From positions 62,001-126,000 of the forward strand of contig DYJD01000006.1 in NCBI GenBank assembly GCA_020723325.1: 64,000 nt of DNA. The letters are read 5' to 3'. Origin of the DNA: Desulfosudis oleivorans. GTDB lineage: Bacteria > Desulfobacterota > Desulfobacteria > Desulfobacterales > SURF-7. The notes under the pieces were generated by a model. It ran no database searches. It saw only the letters and a program-made list of their open reading frames with translations, and had not been told where the DNA came from. Positions 45,256 through 52,393 of the stretch are shown here, in pieces (position 1 is the first letter of the stretch; every line of letters starts with the position of its first letter). A program made the translations under genes and the position numbers.

Positions 45256-45308
45256 AACGGTTGCTTCACGAGCGGCGGTTTTTTGCCGTCGCGGTGAAAG
45301 CAGATGTT
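45256..45308 (-). repeat. attC-like site after cassette gene 1
   Basis: On the minus strand AAC (45306-45308) leads into GCTTTCAC..GACGGC, a six-A loop, then CCGCCG..GTGAAGC and GTT (45256-45258). The arms pair imperfectly with unpaired bases on one side, as attC stems do. The stop codon of cassette gene 1 (45266-45268) lies inside the repeat. Confidence 0.6.
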
Positions 45309-46267
45309 ATATCTTTTTCTTTAAAATTATCCATTTGTTCAAAGGAACTTTCCATTGGGGCATATAGATTTATTATTGCGTCAGGATCCATTTCAGTTAA
45401 ACCTAAATAAAACGATTTTCCACTCTTGCCGTCCCACATGAACGGATGATCGTTTTTGCAAGACCAAAACGATAGAAATTTATAGATAAAACGCTCTGAA
45501 AATTCAGGCGTATTTAAAAATACTTGTGAAATTATTTCTTGAACACTTTTGAATCCCGATAGAATAACCTTTTTGTCTAAAAAAGAAAATTTTCCGTTGT
45601 CATCTTTACCAATCCTGTGAACGTAGGAATTTCGTGCGTTTTTCAAATTCATTATATTTTGCCAATCGTGGCTTTGGCGGTCTATGGATTTTCCTGTAAG
45701 CAATTTAAAAATAAATTGTATTCTGGTATCCAAAGGTTGAAATGTTAGCCTCTCCTCAACTATTCCCTTTTTGTTTAGAATTATGTTTTTGTCTTGGAGG
45801 AAGAGTTTCTCAACATGACTTAAGGATTCTTTCCTTTGCTCAAGTATAATGCTTGCAAAATCGTTCATTAAAGTTTCAAAAGCCCACCATGTTTGAACAA
45901 GGGCAGTTGAAAATATTTTGATATATGTGAAAAAATAATTTTTAGGCGTAAAATTATTAGAATATATTTTTAACTGCATTATATCATATTTTGCTACCTC
46001 TAATGGCCATACTGGCATGAACAAATCGATTATACGACCAATTCGAATAGCAACTCTTCCTCCATCCATTATATGAGATAAGATTTTATTTAGATCTTCA
46101 ACAGAGGGCTCCTTCCATTTATCGAGAAAAGCCATGGCTTCAACAAGAAATAGAACCCGAAAGCTTCCATAATCTTTATTATAAATCTTGATAAGTGACT
46201 TCCACCGTTTCAGGCTATCCGTTTCTTCGAAAAAATTCTTATAGTCTAAATTAAAGTCTTCGATCAT
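45266..46267 (-). CDS. Cassette gene 1, unknown protein
   Basis: A 333-residue soluble protein, rich in Asn, Lys, Phe and Ile, unlike the GC-richer core genes around it. Pieces such as FSTALVQTWWAFETLMNDFASIILEQRKESLSHVEKLFL, LNLKNARNSYVHRIGKDDNG and QEIISQVFL suggest an all-helical protein with a HEPN/RiboL-PSP-like look (the R-N-x-x-x-H in ARNSYVH is suggestive). This is not a firm family call. AGGATTATTA precedes the ATG, which lies about 32 bp after the GTTATAT core site. The C-terminal TAKNRRS is encoded by its attC-like repeat. Confidence 0.6.
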   Translation of the reverse strand: MIEDFNLDYKNFFEETDSLKRWKSLIKIYNKDYGSFRVLFLVEAMAFLDKWKEPSVEDLNKILSHIMDGGRVAIRIGRIIDLFMPVWPLEVAKYDIMQLKIYSNNFTPKNYFFTYIKIFSTALVQTWWAFETLMNDFASIILEQRKESLSHVEKLFLQDKNIILNKKGIVEERLTFQPLDTRIQFIFKLLTGKSIDRQSHDWQNIMNLKNARNSYVHRIGKDDNGKFSFLDKKVILSGFKSVQEIISQVFLNTPEFSERFIYKFLSFWSCKNDHPFMWDGKSGKSFYLGLTEMDPDAIINLYAPMESSFEQMDNFKEKDITSAFTATAKNRRS

Positions 46268-46298
46268 TAATAATCCTACCTATTGAAGCTGATTAAAA

Positions 46299-46366
46299 AT
46301 ATAACGCCCGGCTTCACGGGGAGCAGCGCTCTTTGCCGCGATCCCGTGAAAGCCTTGGGCGATATC
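46299..46366 (-). repeat. attC-like site after cassette gene 2
   Basis: The best-formed site. On the minus strand GATATCGCCC..AAGGC..TTCACGGG pairs with CCCGTGAA..GCC..GGGCGTTATAT. The 3' core GTTATAT (46299-46305) fits GTTRRRY closely. The 5' core should read ATAAC but is ATATC here. Confidence 0.7.
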
Positions 46367-46367
46367 T

Positions 46368-46970
46368 TCATGGAGCACCCCAATGAATAAGGGTACCATT
46401 AATATTATCTATGCTTTTTTGGGGTAAGTAATAATTGAAAAGCCATAAAGGCTGACCAAAATTCAACCACTTTCTTCGCCAGCACTTATCAATATATCGT
46501 TCGTAATTATTAATTATCAACCAATCTCGCACTAAACCAAAATATGTTGTGGTAAAATCATTGTCTTTCGCTATTCTGGCATAATCTTTTGGAATTATTG
46601 AATTAAGATCATCTAAATTCTTAATACCGAATAACCAAATTTCCTCTATTAATAAATCAAGGTCGATTGATTGATTATCATTAAATAAAGAGAAGTTATT
46701 TTCCTCTACCCATATGTTTAAAAAAACTTTAAGGTTAATTGAGGTAATTTTAAAATCAGAATCTGAATATGGGCTTGTCTCTTTACTAGATTTTATTTTT
46801 AGTTCTATCCAGTCCACAGCCTTCTGCCAAATAATTTCGTATATAAATAACTGTTCCCAAGTAGTTAAAAAGTAATCTGTAACTCTGTCAGGAGTGAAAG
46901 CTCTTTTTTCAAGTTTTGAAACAAGTGTGTTTATAAGATTTTCAACTGTTTGTTTGGTCAGGTCTGGTTT
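46368..46970 (-). CDS. Cassette gene 2, unknown protein with missing or damaged start
   Basis: From the first standard start (GTG at 46817) the product is 149 residues (MDWIELKIKSSKETS..). However, the same frame is open back to 46970 and reads as real protein (KPDLTKQTVENLINTLVSKLEKRAFTPDRVTDYFLTTWEQLFIYEIIWQKAV), with no ATG, GTG or TTG and a stop immediately upstream. Only a CTG at 46961 is available. A one-base deletion just after the original start, at the cassette junction, would explain this. Composition is AT-rich, the fold is probably helical, and no family is recognised. The stop is two bases from the attC-like site. Confidence 0.5.
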   Translation of the reverse strand, partial: KPDLTKQTVENLINTLVSKLEKRAFTPDRVTDYFLTTWEQLFIYEIIWQKAVDWIELKIKSSKETSPYSDSDFKITSINLKVFLNIWVEENNFSLFNDNQSIDLDLLIEEIWLFGIKNLDDLNSIIPKDYARIAKDNDFTTTYFGLVRDWLIINNYERYIDKCWRRKWLNFGQPLWLFNYYLPQKSIDNINGTLIHWGAP

Positions 46971-46981
46971 TCAATCTTAAA

Positions 46982-47039
46982 AACGCTATTTTCAGTTGGA
47001 AGGGCGGGAAAGAGATCCGCCATTACCCGATTTGATGTT
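46982..47039 (-). repeat. attC-like site at the end of cassette gene 3 (weak)
   Basis: On the minus strand AAC (47037-47039) and GTT (46982-46984) flank a GGCGG/CCGCC stem with partly paired outer arms. The gene 3 stop (46992-46994) lies inside, as in the gene 1 site. Weaker than the others. Confidence 0.4.
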
Positions 47040-47705
47040 CATTCCTTCGGTTATTTTTTCAGCACACGGCTCACAAAAATCTGCAATACTCATCTCGTTA
47101 TCTCCAACAGGGGCACCTACTTTCCCATCAAGAGACACTAAATAATAGAACTCATATGACCCACCAGCGAAAAAATAATTTCGGATTTTTATAATTAGAT
47201 AATCTTTGAACTTATCTTTATACTCGTCGGAATTCACGACGCATACACTATTACCCTCCGAGACAAACCGGATAAATCCGGTTTTAATGTCGACGACATT
47301 TACACTGCCATGTGTTGCAGCCCACCCACTGTGAAATGCAACACGTCGACTATCATTTAAAAACTGTGGCGAATTAAGACTACTCAAGAAGTTATTTTGC
47401 CCGCTTGCGGCGCCGTCCTTGACAATCACGCGTTCTCCAGTCCCCTCAGTGCGGATAACTCTCAGCTCGGTTCCTGGCCCCCATGGGCCTGGTTTATCAG
47501 GATATTGCCTCACGAACACAACCCATTGACCGTCAGGTGAAAGCGCTGGCTCGGTATCTTGCCCGGCATGCGTAAGTACTGTTTCCTTGCCATCATGGTT
47601 TTGTATTATCAAGTTCCCATTTTGAACAGTCACCTTATGTGCAGATGCAACAGATGGTATCATTAAGGAAAGAAAGAGCAGGGAAAGAATTGATATCTTT
47701 TTCAT
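46992..47705 (-). CDS. Cassette gene 3, exported TolB-like beta-propeller protein
   Basis: A 237-residue protein with a clean signal peptide (MKKISILSLLFLSLMIPSVASA). The mature part has the TolB/WD40-like signature TEPALSPDGQWVVFVRQ and a second similar blade around SPQFLNDSRRVAFHSG. It is probably periplasmic and too short for a full propeller, so it may oligomerise. Function unknown. The ATG is close behind the preceding repeat's core (CCGTTCGTTC), with AAGGAA between, as expected for a cassette. Confidence 0.65.
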   Translation of the reverse strand: MKKISILSLLFLSLMIPSVASAHKVTVQNGNLIIQNHDGKETVLTHAGQDTEPALSPDGQWVVFVRQYPDKPGPWGPGTELRVIRTEGTGERVIVKDGAASGQNNFLSSLNSPQFLNDSRRVAFHSGWAATHGSVNVVDIKTGFIRFVSEGNSVCVVNSDEYKDKFKDYLIIKIRNYFFAGGSYEFYYLVSLDGKVGAPVGDNEMSIADFCEPCAEKITEGMNIKSGNGGSLSRPSN

Positions 47706-47723
47706 TTTATTCCTTGCCGAACG

Positions 47724-47822
47724 AACGGGGCGGATAACCAGAGGACGTACAGCATTCGAGCTTTTCAGGGTTTTAATATAAAAACGCCAAGTTTCATCCT
47801 CGTCTGGTTCGTCCGCTTTGTT
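47724..47822 (-). repeat. attC-like site after cassette gene 4
   Basis: On the minus strand AAC-AAA-GCGGA-CGA-ACCAGA pairs with TCTGGT-TA-TCCGC-CCC-GTT, ends at 47822 and 47724, with a 50-nt middle. The regular spacing of paired blocks and unpaired bases is typical of attC. Confidence 0.65.
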
Positions 47823-47830
47823 ATGATCTG

Positions 47831-48058
47831 CTACAAATTATTTAGGTTAGAATCTTTAGATGAAGTCTCTTTTAATTTTTCATCAGATTCTTTCCTTTTT
47901 CCTATGTAAGGGGAAAATACATTTTTTAAAGTATCGTTTTTTGAGAAAAGTACTGACTTCCATTTTCTTGGATTTTTGTCACCGTAGATATGAGTCAAAA
48001 CATAATATGCACCAATAGCGCCCAATATGAGAAAAATTATTTGAAGTATAGTTGCCAT
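47831..48058 (-). CDS. Cassette gene 4, small single-pass membrane protein
   Basis: A 75-residue protein with one N-terminal membrane segment (ILQIIFLILGAIGAYYVLTHIY), then a charged cytoplasmic tail (KNPRKWKSVLF..KRKESDEKLKETSSKDS). No recognisable family. The ATG lies about 15 bases from the core end of the upstream repeat. Such tiny membrane proteins are frequent among integron cassettes of unknown function. Confidence 0.5.
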   Translation of the reverse strand: MATILQIIFLILGAIGAYYVLTHIYGDKNPRKWKSVLFSKNDTLKNVFSPYIGKRKESDEKLKETSSKDSNLNNL

Positions 48059-48071
48059 GGATTATAATGTC

Positions 48072-48177
48072 CACGGTGTGGGGGCGCAAGGGGAACGGGC
48101 CACCCGCAGAAAGCTCGTTAATAAGAACAATGGTAAGAGCCAAAACCGGAGGCCCCTTGCGGTCCCTTACCAACGTT
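48072..48177 (-). repeat. attC-like site after cassette gene 5
   Basis: GCAAGGGG (48086-48093) pairs with CCCCTTGC (48153-48160), extended outward by further GGG/CCC pairs. A GTT (minus AAC) lies at 48175-48177. The 3' core on the minus strand is GTGGACA rather than GTT. A separate perfect hairpin (TAATGCTT/AAGCATTA, 48181-48199) lies between it and the gene 5 stop. Confidence 0.55.
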
Positions 48178-48196
48178 TTGTAATGCTTTTTAAGCA

Positions 48197-48496
48197 TTAT
48201 GACATTAAATGCCAGCCGGCGGTAATAAAACATATCCCCCAGCATACACCCACGCAAAAACTCAATAGGCTTATTTTTTTTCTTTTAATATCTCGAGTGC
48301 AGATTCCGAAAGATCCAAATACAATAAAAGACATGGTCAAGGCTAACAAAAGTTGCCCGCTTCGGTAAAGACCTACAATCAAATAAAAAGGAACTGCAAA
48401 GAACAAAAATGATGCAAATATAGCTACGATCGCAAATTCAAGAGAATCGAATATAAAAAAAAGTCCTGAAAAGATTTTTTTAATTTTTCCAATCAA
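48197..48496 (-). CDS. Cassette gene 5, membrane protein of unknown function
   Basis: A 99-residue protein with three probable membrane segments (LEFAIVAIFASFLFFAVPFYLIVGL; LLLALTMSFIVFGSFGIC; SLLSFCVGVCWGICFITAGW) and a basic loop RDIKRKK, suggesting the positive side is cytoplasmic. The start is a TTG at 48494-48496 with CCAGGAAAAG upstream. No family recognised. An antisense 92-codon frame overlapping its end is not considered real. Confidence 0.5.
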   Translation of the reverse strand: MIGKIKKIFSGLFFIFDSLEFAIVAIFASFLFFAVPFYLIVGLYRSGQLLLALTMSFIVFGSFGICTRDIKRKKISLLSFCVGVCWGICFITAGWHLMS

Positions 48497-48514
48497 AAAC
48501 TTTTCCTGGATATA

Positions 48515-48636
48515 AGCGGTTCGTTTCAGCTCACCAGAGCGCAGGGGCCGACAGATAAAAAATGGGAACAGCTTTCAAAAAACAATGCATTTCAAGAATG
48601 CCACTGCGTCTGCGCTCTGGTGGAACTGTTGGTTTG
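48515..48636 (-). repeat. attC-like site after cassette gene 6
   Basis: A perfect 13-bp pair, CACCAGAGCGCAG (48532-48544) with CTGCGCTCTGGTG (48610-48622), holds a 65-nt middle. Flanking minus-strand bases are CCAAC..AG on one side and GAGCTG..CGCTTATATC on the other. The stem is excellent, but the core sites are degenerate. Confidence 0.6.
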
Positions 48637-48648
48637 GGTAAAATTATA

Positions 48649-49011
48649 TTACAGGCACAATTCAATGACTTCTTTATAGCTCTGGGCTGATATCAATCCG
48701 GATAGTTCTCCATAATGTTTGGCGATATTCTGCTTCAATTCATCTAAAGAAGTATCTTCAACTATATCAATGTCGAATTCAACGTAGACTGATTGTTTAA
48801 AAAGCCGGTTAAGCCAAAGCCTCCAAGTATGGCCATGTCTATCCAGATAGGCATTTTTAACGTGGAATTTCTTTCCCGATGAATCGTAGATCACCATATT
48901 CTGCCATTCGGACAAATTATCATCTGGGCTTGCGTCGAAACCTTCCGATTCAGATTCAACCTCTTTAACCCATCCAGCTTTAGAGAAAGCGATAACTGGG
49001 TATTCGAACAT
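48649..49011 (-). CDS. Cassette gene 6, unknown acidic protein
   Basis: A 120-residue soluble protein (MFEYPVIAFSKAGWVKEVESESEGFDASPDDNLSEWQNMVIYDSSGKKFHVKNAYLDRHGHTW..). Strand-rich first part and a C-terminal helix (LKQNIAKHYGELSGLISAQSYKEVIEL). It looks like a small immunity- or adaptor-like protein, but no family is assigned. AAAGG lies before the ATG, and the preceding core site GTTGGGC is 19 bases upstream of the start. Confidence 0.55.
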   Translation of the reverse strand: MFEYPVIAFSKAGWVKEVESESEGFDASPDDNLSEWQNMVIYDSSGKKFHVKNAYLDRHGHTWRLWLNRLFKQSVYVEFDIDIVEDTSLDELKQNIAKHYGELSGLISAQSYKEVIELCL

Positions 49012-49029
49012 GTTTTACCTTTGATAAAG

Positions 49030-49056
49030 GCCCAACCAATGATTATCAGGTTGGTT
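49030..49056 (-). repeat. 3' half of an interrupted attC-like site after cassette gene 7
   Basis: On the minus strand AACCAACC..GGTTGGGC, with the 3' core GTTGGGC (49030-49036) fitting GTTRRRY exactly except for its last positions being G-rich. The 5' half should lie at the gene 7 stop (49342-49355), separated by the intron remnant and repeat sequence. Confidence 0.5.
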
Positions 49057-49109
49057 ATGTCAAAATTCTCTTGAAGACGGAAAATGATTTAATCGATAAT
49101 GGAGCACTT

Positions 49110-49204
49110 CTTGCCATTTTCTGGCCCAGCGTAACCACTTAAAAATGCTGCATATTGCTCCTGTAATTGTGCACTTTTACCAGTCCGGCGATTCTGTTGT
49201 CAAT
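49110..49204. repeat. Imperfect direct repeat, copy A
   Basis: About 95 bp starting CTTGCCAT and ending TGTCAAT, sharing blocks AACCAC, ATTGCTCC, TGCACTTT and CAG with 49981-50074 in the same order and spacing. It may be an insertion-sequence end or regulatory segment left by a lost element. Confidence 0.6.
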
Positions 49205-49230
49205 GCCGATAGCGTTGCGTTCCCTAAAAC

Positions 49231-49341
49231 CAGACAGACCTTTACCTTTGGTCTGTTTCAACCAACCGAACCGCCGGATACGCGATCCGTATGTCCGGTG
49301 GTGTGGGAGGGGGTGGCCGTGAGGTCACTCCCTATCCCTAT
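49231..49341 (+). mobile_element. 3' remnant of a group IIC-like intron
   Basis: A domain-V-like hairpin at 49270-49302 (ACCGCCGGATACG, 5-nt loop, CGTAT, GT bulge, CCGGTGGT) has the two-base bulge and a CGC in the 5' arm as in class C introns. It is followed by a domain-VI-like stem (49304-49335) with a GTGA loop and an end CCCTATCCCTAT at 49341. No reverse transcriptase remains. Orientation is opposite to the cassettes, as reported for attC-targeting class C introns. Confidence 0.55.
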
Positions 49342-49352
49342 AGGCAACTGGT

Positions 49353-49685
49353 TCATGACATTTTGGAAACATGCTTTAGTGCAAAGAATACGAATACTGC
49401 TGGAATAAGCAGAGCCATGACGTTCCATACTCCCATGGCAAGTAGAACAATTTGGTTGAGTGCTACAAACCCTGTGTAGGTGTAAGCGGCCCATTTTTTC
49501 ATCATCCACAGTCCGACCATGCACACCAGCCCTATGACCGAACAAAGTCCCAGGTATGGCGGATACCAAGAGCCGATTTGCTGAGCTATGGGTGAGAGCA
49601 CAAGTGGGACGGCGATTAGCACCCCAAGAAACCCGATCACGCATATGACCGTTATCGAAGTTGGTCGCTTCGTCCTTTCTGTCAT
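49353..49685 (-). CDS. Cassette gene 7, four-helix membrane protein
   Basis: A 110-residue protein with hydrophobic segments ITVICVIGFLGVLIAVPLVL, YLGLCSVIGLVCMVGLWMM, YTYTGFVALNQIVLLAMGVW and VMALLIPAVFVFFALK. No known family, but it resembles small DUF-type membrane proteins that recur in integron cassettes. Its stop overlaps the start of an attC-like 5' half (TGAACC) that is interrupted by the class C intron remnant. AAAGGAGC lies 20 bp upstream of the ATG. A second intron remnant follows about 40 bp upstream. Confidence 0.6.
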   Translation of the reverse strand: MTERTKRPTSITVICVIGFLGVLIAVPLVLSPIAQQIGSWYPPYLGLCSVIGLVCMVGLWMMKKWAAYTYTGFVALNQIVLLAMGVWNVMALLIPAVFVFFALKHVSKMS

Positions 49686-49726
49686 GTCGCTTATAATGCT
49701 TTGCTCCTTTCTTGTTGTTGCCTCTC

Positions 49727-49830
49727 GCGGTAGGAATGCCGGTTACCCGGCACCCCCCGCACAGACCCGGACGTGCGGTTTTCCCGCATCCGGTTCCTCG
49801 GTTGTACTCGCTTTCGCGTAAGGCGCTTGC
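49727..49830 (-). mobile_element. 3' remnant of a second group II intron
   Basis: On the minus strand GCGAAAGCGAGTACAACCGAG leads to domain V at 49764-49796 (GAACCGGATGCGG, GAAA loop, ACCGCA, CG bulge, TCCGGGTC). Domain VI at 49727-49762 follows, with TGCCGG-GTAA-CCGGCA and an end TTCCTACCGCGA. This is the common 3' end of a bacterial group II intron. No reverse transcriptase frame is present, so it is a dead fragment. It is in the same orientation as the cassettes. Confidence 0.7.
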
Positions 49831-49980
49831 CTATGTAAATGCCCGATGTTTTTGGTTTACCATTCTGGTTCTGCCGATAGGTTCATGATCTGCATATTCT
49901 TCTCAGTTCATCTAACCCACAAACCTCGCAGTCAGCGTGTATCGAATACTGAAAACGAATACCTCAAAAGTGCTGGACTA

Positions 49981-50074
49981 CTTGCCATAAACTGACATAG
50001 TGCAACCACCTCAAAATAATGCACATTGCTCCCGATATTCTGCACTTTATCAGCTCGCTGGTTACGCTGTCAAT
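49981..50074. repeat. Imperfect direct repeat, copy B
   Basis: Partner of 49110-49204 (blocks AACCAC, ATTGCTCC, TGCACTTT, TGTCAAT). It ends four bases before the stop of the AraC-type gene. Between the copies lie cassette gene 7 and both intron remnants. The rest of the 49831-49980 stretch shows no gene. Confidence 0.6.
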
Positions 50075-50077
50075 TTG

Positions 50078-51097
50078 TTAATCCGCATTTTTTCGATATT
50101 CGCCGGGGGTTTTGCCGGTCCAACGCTTGAAGGCATGCTGAAAAGCGCTTTGGTCGGCGAAATTCAACAGCAAGGCGATCTCGCAGATCGAGGCATTCAC
50201 CTCTTTAAGATAGCTGACCGCTATTTCCTTTCTCACGCCATCGAGAATCTTTCGAAAGGATGTGTTTTCCGCTTTAAGTTTTAACTGAAGGTTACGGGTT
50301 GTCAGGGCAAGCTGGCGGGCAATCGTTTCGATATTGCTGTTTTTTTCCTTGAGCAGCGCTTTGAAAAGGATTTGAGCCACTTTCTCAGACCATGAATTCA
50401 ATGCATATACCCGCTGCAGGGCTTTTTGCACCAATTGCTCCAATCCTTCCAAAATATTCGAATTCGCCAACAGAATGGGAATTTTTAGGTAGCTTGTGGA
50501 CAAGACGATTTCATTACATGGATGATCAAACGCCAATGGCGCCTGAAATATCCGCTCATGTGCGGCTGTATTTTCAGGATGGGGGTGGGCGAATCGAACC
50601 GCCTCTAATCTGAATTGGTTGTCGGTCAAAGACCGCAGCATGGCGACAAACAGCGCGAGGATGGATTCTGAAAAATGGCGTTCCGGGAGTAAGGACGGAT
50701 GACTCATTTCCCATGATAGACAAGCCAGCGTGCCTTCAACTTTTATCACCGGACGGATACTGTCCATGATTAAATTATGATATTGAAAATTTTTCCGGAT
50801 CGCCTGCTCCACATTGTCACAGTTCATCATCATAGCAAAAAGCAGGTGCCGGCTGAGGAGCTTGTGCGCGTGTTCGCCAAAATGAAGCCCGAAATCCGGG
50901 TCATCGGCTCGGTTTATAAGGAATGTCCAGATCAGATGAAAGGTATGGATTGGAATCCGTGCTTCATTGAATTTATATGCGGAAAGGTCCACCGCGCATT
51001 CGGAAAAGATGTTTTGTTCATCGATCCCTATCTGTGAGGCGTATCTTAAAAGGATATGCAGCAGGTCGGCAGATGCGGTTAATGGATACGTCTTCAT
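50078..51097 (-). CDS. AraC-family transcriptional regulator
   Basis: A 339-residue regulator of the OruR/AraC_binding_2 type. The N-terminal ligand domain is long (LLRYASQIGIDEQNIFSECAVDLSAYKFNEARIPIHTFHLIWTFLINRADDPDFGLHFGEHA). The C-terminal pair of helix-turn-helix motifs ends VSYLKEVNASICEIALLLNFADQSAFQHAFKRWTGKTPGEYRK, the standard AraC signature. Divergent from the SRPBCC gene, 173 bp away, which is the most likely target by position. The ligand is unknown. Confidence 0.9.
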   Translation of the reverse strand: MKTYPLTASADLLHILLRYASQIGIDEQNIFSECAVDLSAYKFNEARIPIHTFHLIWTFLINRADDPDFGLHFGEHAHKLLSRHLLFAMMMNCDNVEQAIRKNFQYHNLIMDSIRPVIKVEGTLACLSWEMSHPSLLPERHFSESILALFVAMLRSLTDNQFRLEAVRFAHPHPENTAAHERIFQAPLAFDHPCNEIVLSTSYLKIPILLANSNILEGLEQLVQKALQRVYALNSWSEKVAQILFKALLKEKNSNIETIARQLALTTRNLQLKLKAENTSFRKILDGVRKEIAVSYLKEVNASICEIALLLNFADQSAFQHAFKRWTGKTPGEYRKNAD

Positions 51098-51270
51098 ATT
51101 TAAGATTCAAACCAATTCACTTTTTCGCAAAAAAGCAAAAATATTTCGTCAATACTCAATATCAATACTCCTCCTTGCGATAGGATCGGATTATCCAATG
51201 GATGAACGTTTCTTTCAAAAGAGCATTATAAATTTGAATCGTATGTTTGGCAAATCATTGCGGAGGCGGC

Positions 51271-51789
51271 ATGTCAAAAAACAAAACCATTTCCTATCAA
51301 CCGGCAATAGAAAATAAACGTGTTGAGGCAATTGTCACAAAAGAAATTAAAACATCGCCGCAAAAAATTTTTCCATTGGCATGCCCGGTGGAGGAATTGA
51401 GATGGATACCGGATTGGGATTATGAATTAATCTATTCAAAAAGCGGTGTGAATGAAACCAATTGCATTTTTAATGAAAATCAATCCGGCCCGCATTTTTT
51501 TGAGAAGCCGCTGACAACCACCTGGGTGACGGCCCTTCATGATCCGGATAGGTATCGAATTGTATTCCAATTGAATCTTTCCGGAAAAGCCATGATTTGG
51601 CTGAAAGTCGAATTCCGAGAAGTGGGAAAGGGGGTGTCAAGCTGTACCTGGCATATGATTTTCACGGCATTGGATGAAGAAGCCAATTCAATGGCCAATG
51701 AAACCATTCGGGTGAAAATGGAGTTGGTGATGAACTTTTTGTCCGAAGCGCTGAAACACTATTGCGAGACTGGTGAACTGCTGAAATAG
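51271..51789 (+). CDS. SRPBCC-fold (START/Bet v1-like) protein
   Basis: A 172-residue protein matching the SRPBCC pattern of a hydrophobic-ligand cup: VEAIVTKEIKTSPQKIFPLACPVEELRWIPDWDYELIYSKSG, then strand-rich NCIFNE..TTWVTALHDPDRYRIVFQLNLSGKAMIWLKVEFREVG and a long C-terminal helix (ANETIRVKMELVMNFLSEALKHYCE). Start at 51271 behind GCGGAGG. Divergent from the AraC regulator. It could bind a small apolar compound, but the ligand and role are unknown. Confidence 0.65.
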   Translation: MSKNKTISYQPAIENKRVEAIVTKEIKTSPQKIFPLACPVEELRWIPDWDYELIYSKSGVNETNCIFNENQSGPHFFEKPLTTTWVTALHDPDRYRIVFQLNLSGKAMIWLKVEFREVGKGVSSCTWHMIFTALDEEANSMANETIRVKMELVMNFLSEALKHYCETGELLK

Positions 51790-52393
51790 TTTCAAATACA
51801 GGCACAGTAAATTACGGCCTGTCTTCATTGTTGTCTCATATATATTGAAAAAAATAAATTTCAGTTTATTGTTAAAATGCCCATGATAATTACAAGAACT
51901 GTGATCGATTCTGGTCTAACATTCTTGTCCGATGACTCCCTATTAAAATCTCTTAAAACACTGTGTCTTCGATCTGTCAGCCTTGCCACTTTTTAATAGA
52001 AATAGTCAATTGGTAGTAGAAACTTATACAGCAGACATTTTGGCTCTATTTTTGATAGGGACGGAAGTTACATCAAGTACTCGCTCTCCAAACTCATTGG
52101 TTCTAAATTTGTATTCTTGAATCATTCTTTTAACATCCGGATATAACGTTTTTTTTCATCCGCCATTTTCTCAATTAGTTCCATTATACTTGCGAATCCC
52201 AAGGCATCGATAGTGGGTGGCAAAATCCTTTTAATATCATCATATAGTTATAGCTGATTAAAATAGAGGGGGACAATCCCCCTTTCTTTTGATCGGCGAT
52301 TTTGGTAAAAATCCATTTCGACGTGGCTGTGACGATGATTGCATATGACGCTTATCGGGTCAAGAAAATCGGTGGATAATTAATTTTAAACAA
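51790..52393. other. 604-bp gap with a gene remnant
   Basis: No intact gene. On the minus strand a short open stretch near 52120-52245 reads YDDIKRILPPTIDALGFASIMELIEKMADEKKRYIRMLKE. It is followed by an overlapping ATGA and a 33-codon frame (MIQEYKFRTNEFG.., about 52030-52135). These look like pieces of decayed or tiny genes and match nothing I recognise. A strong terminator lies at 52267-52290. Confidence 0.3.
52267..52290 (+). terminator. Intrinsic terminator upstream of the aldehyde dehydrogenase gene
   Basis: AGGGGG-ACAAT-CCCCCT (52267-52283) is followed by TTCTTTT. It would stop plus-strand transcription from the SRPBCC side. On the minus strand a TATTTT tail makes it usable in both directions. 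Confidence 0.7.

Larger units (their letters stand above)
45256..49685 (-). mobile_element. Probable integron cassette array without integrase (CALIN-like)
   Basis: Seven small AT-rich genes all lie on the minus strand. Each is followed by an imperfect inverted repeat of about 53-120 bp, most with AAC at the 5' end and GTT at the 3' end, and each next gene begins within about 10-40 bases of a repeat. Clear GTTRRRY-like core sites are GTTATAT (46299-46305) and GTTGGGC (49030-49036) on the minus strand. No integrase gene is in the window. A remnant resembling a group IIC intron, a class known to target attC sites, sits in the last site. This is inferred from sequence pattern, not from a covariance search. 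Confidence 0.65.

Noticed and set aside
47979-48257. 92-codon frame across cassette genes 4 and 5
   Set aside because: It is made largely of the attC-like repeat and overlaps two better genes.
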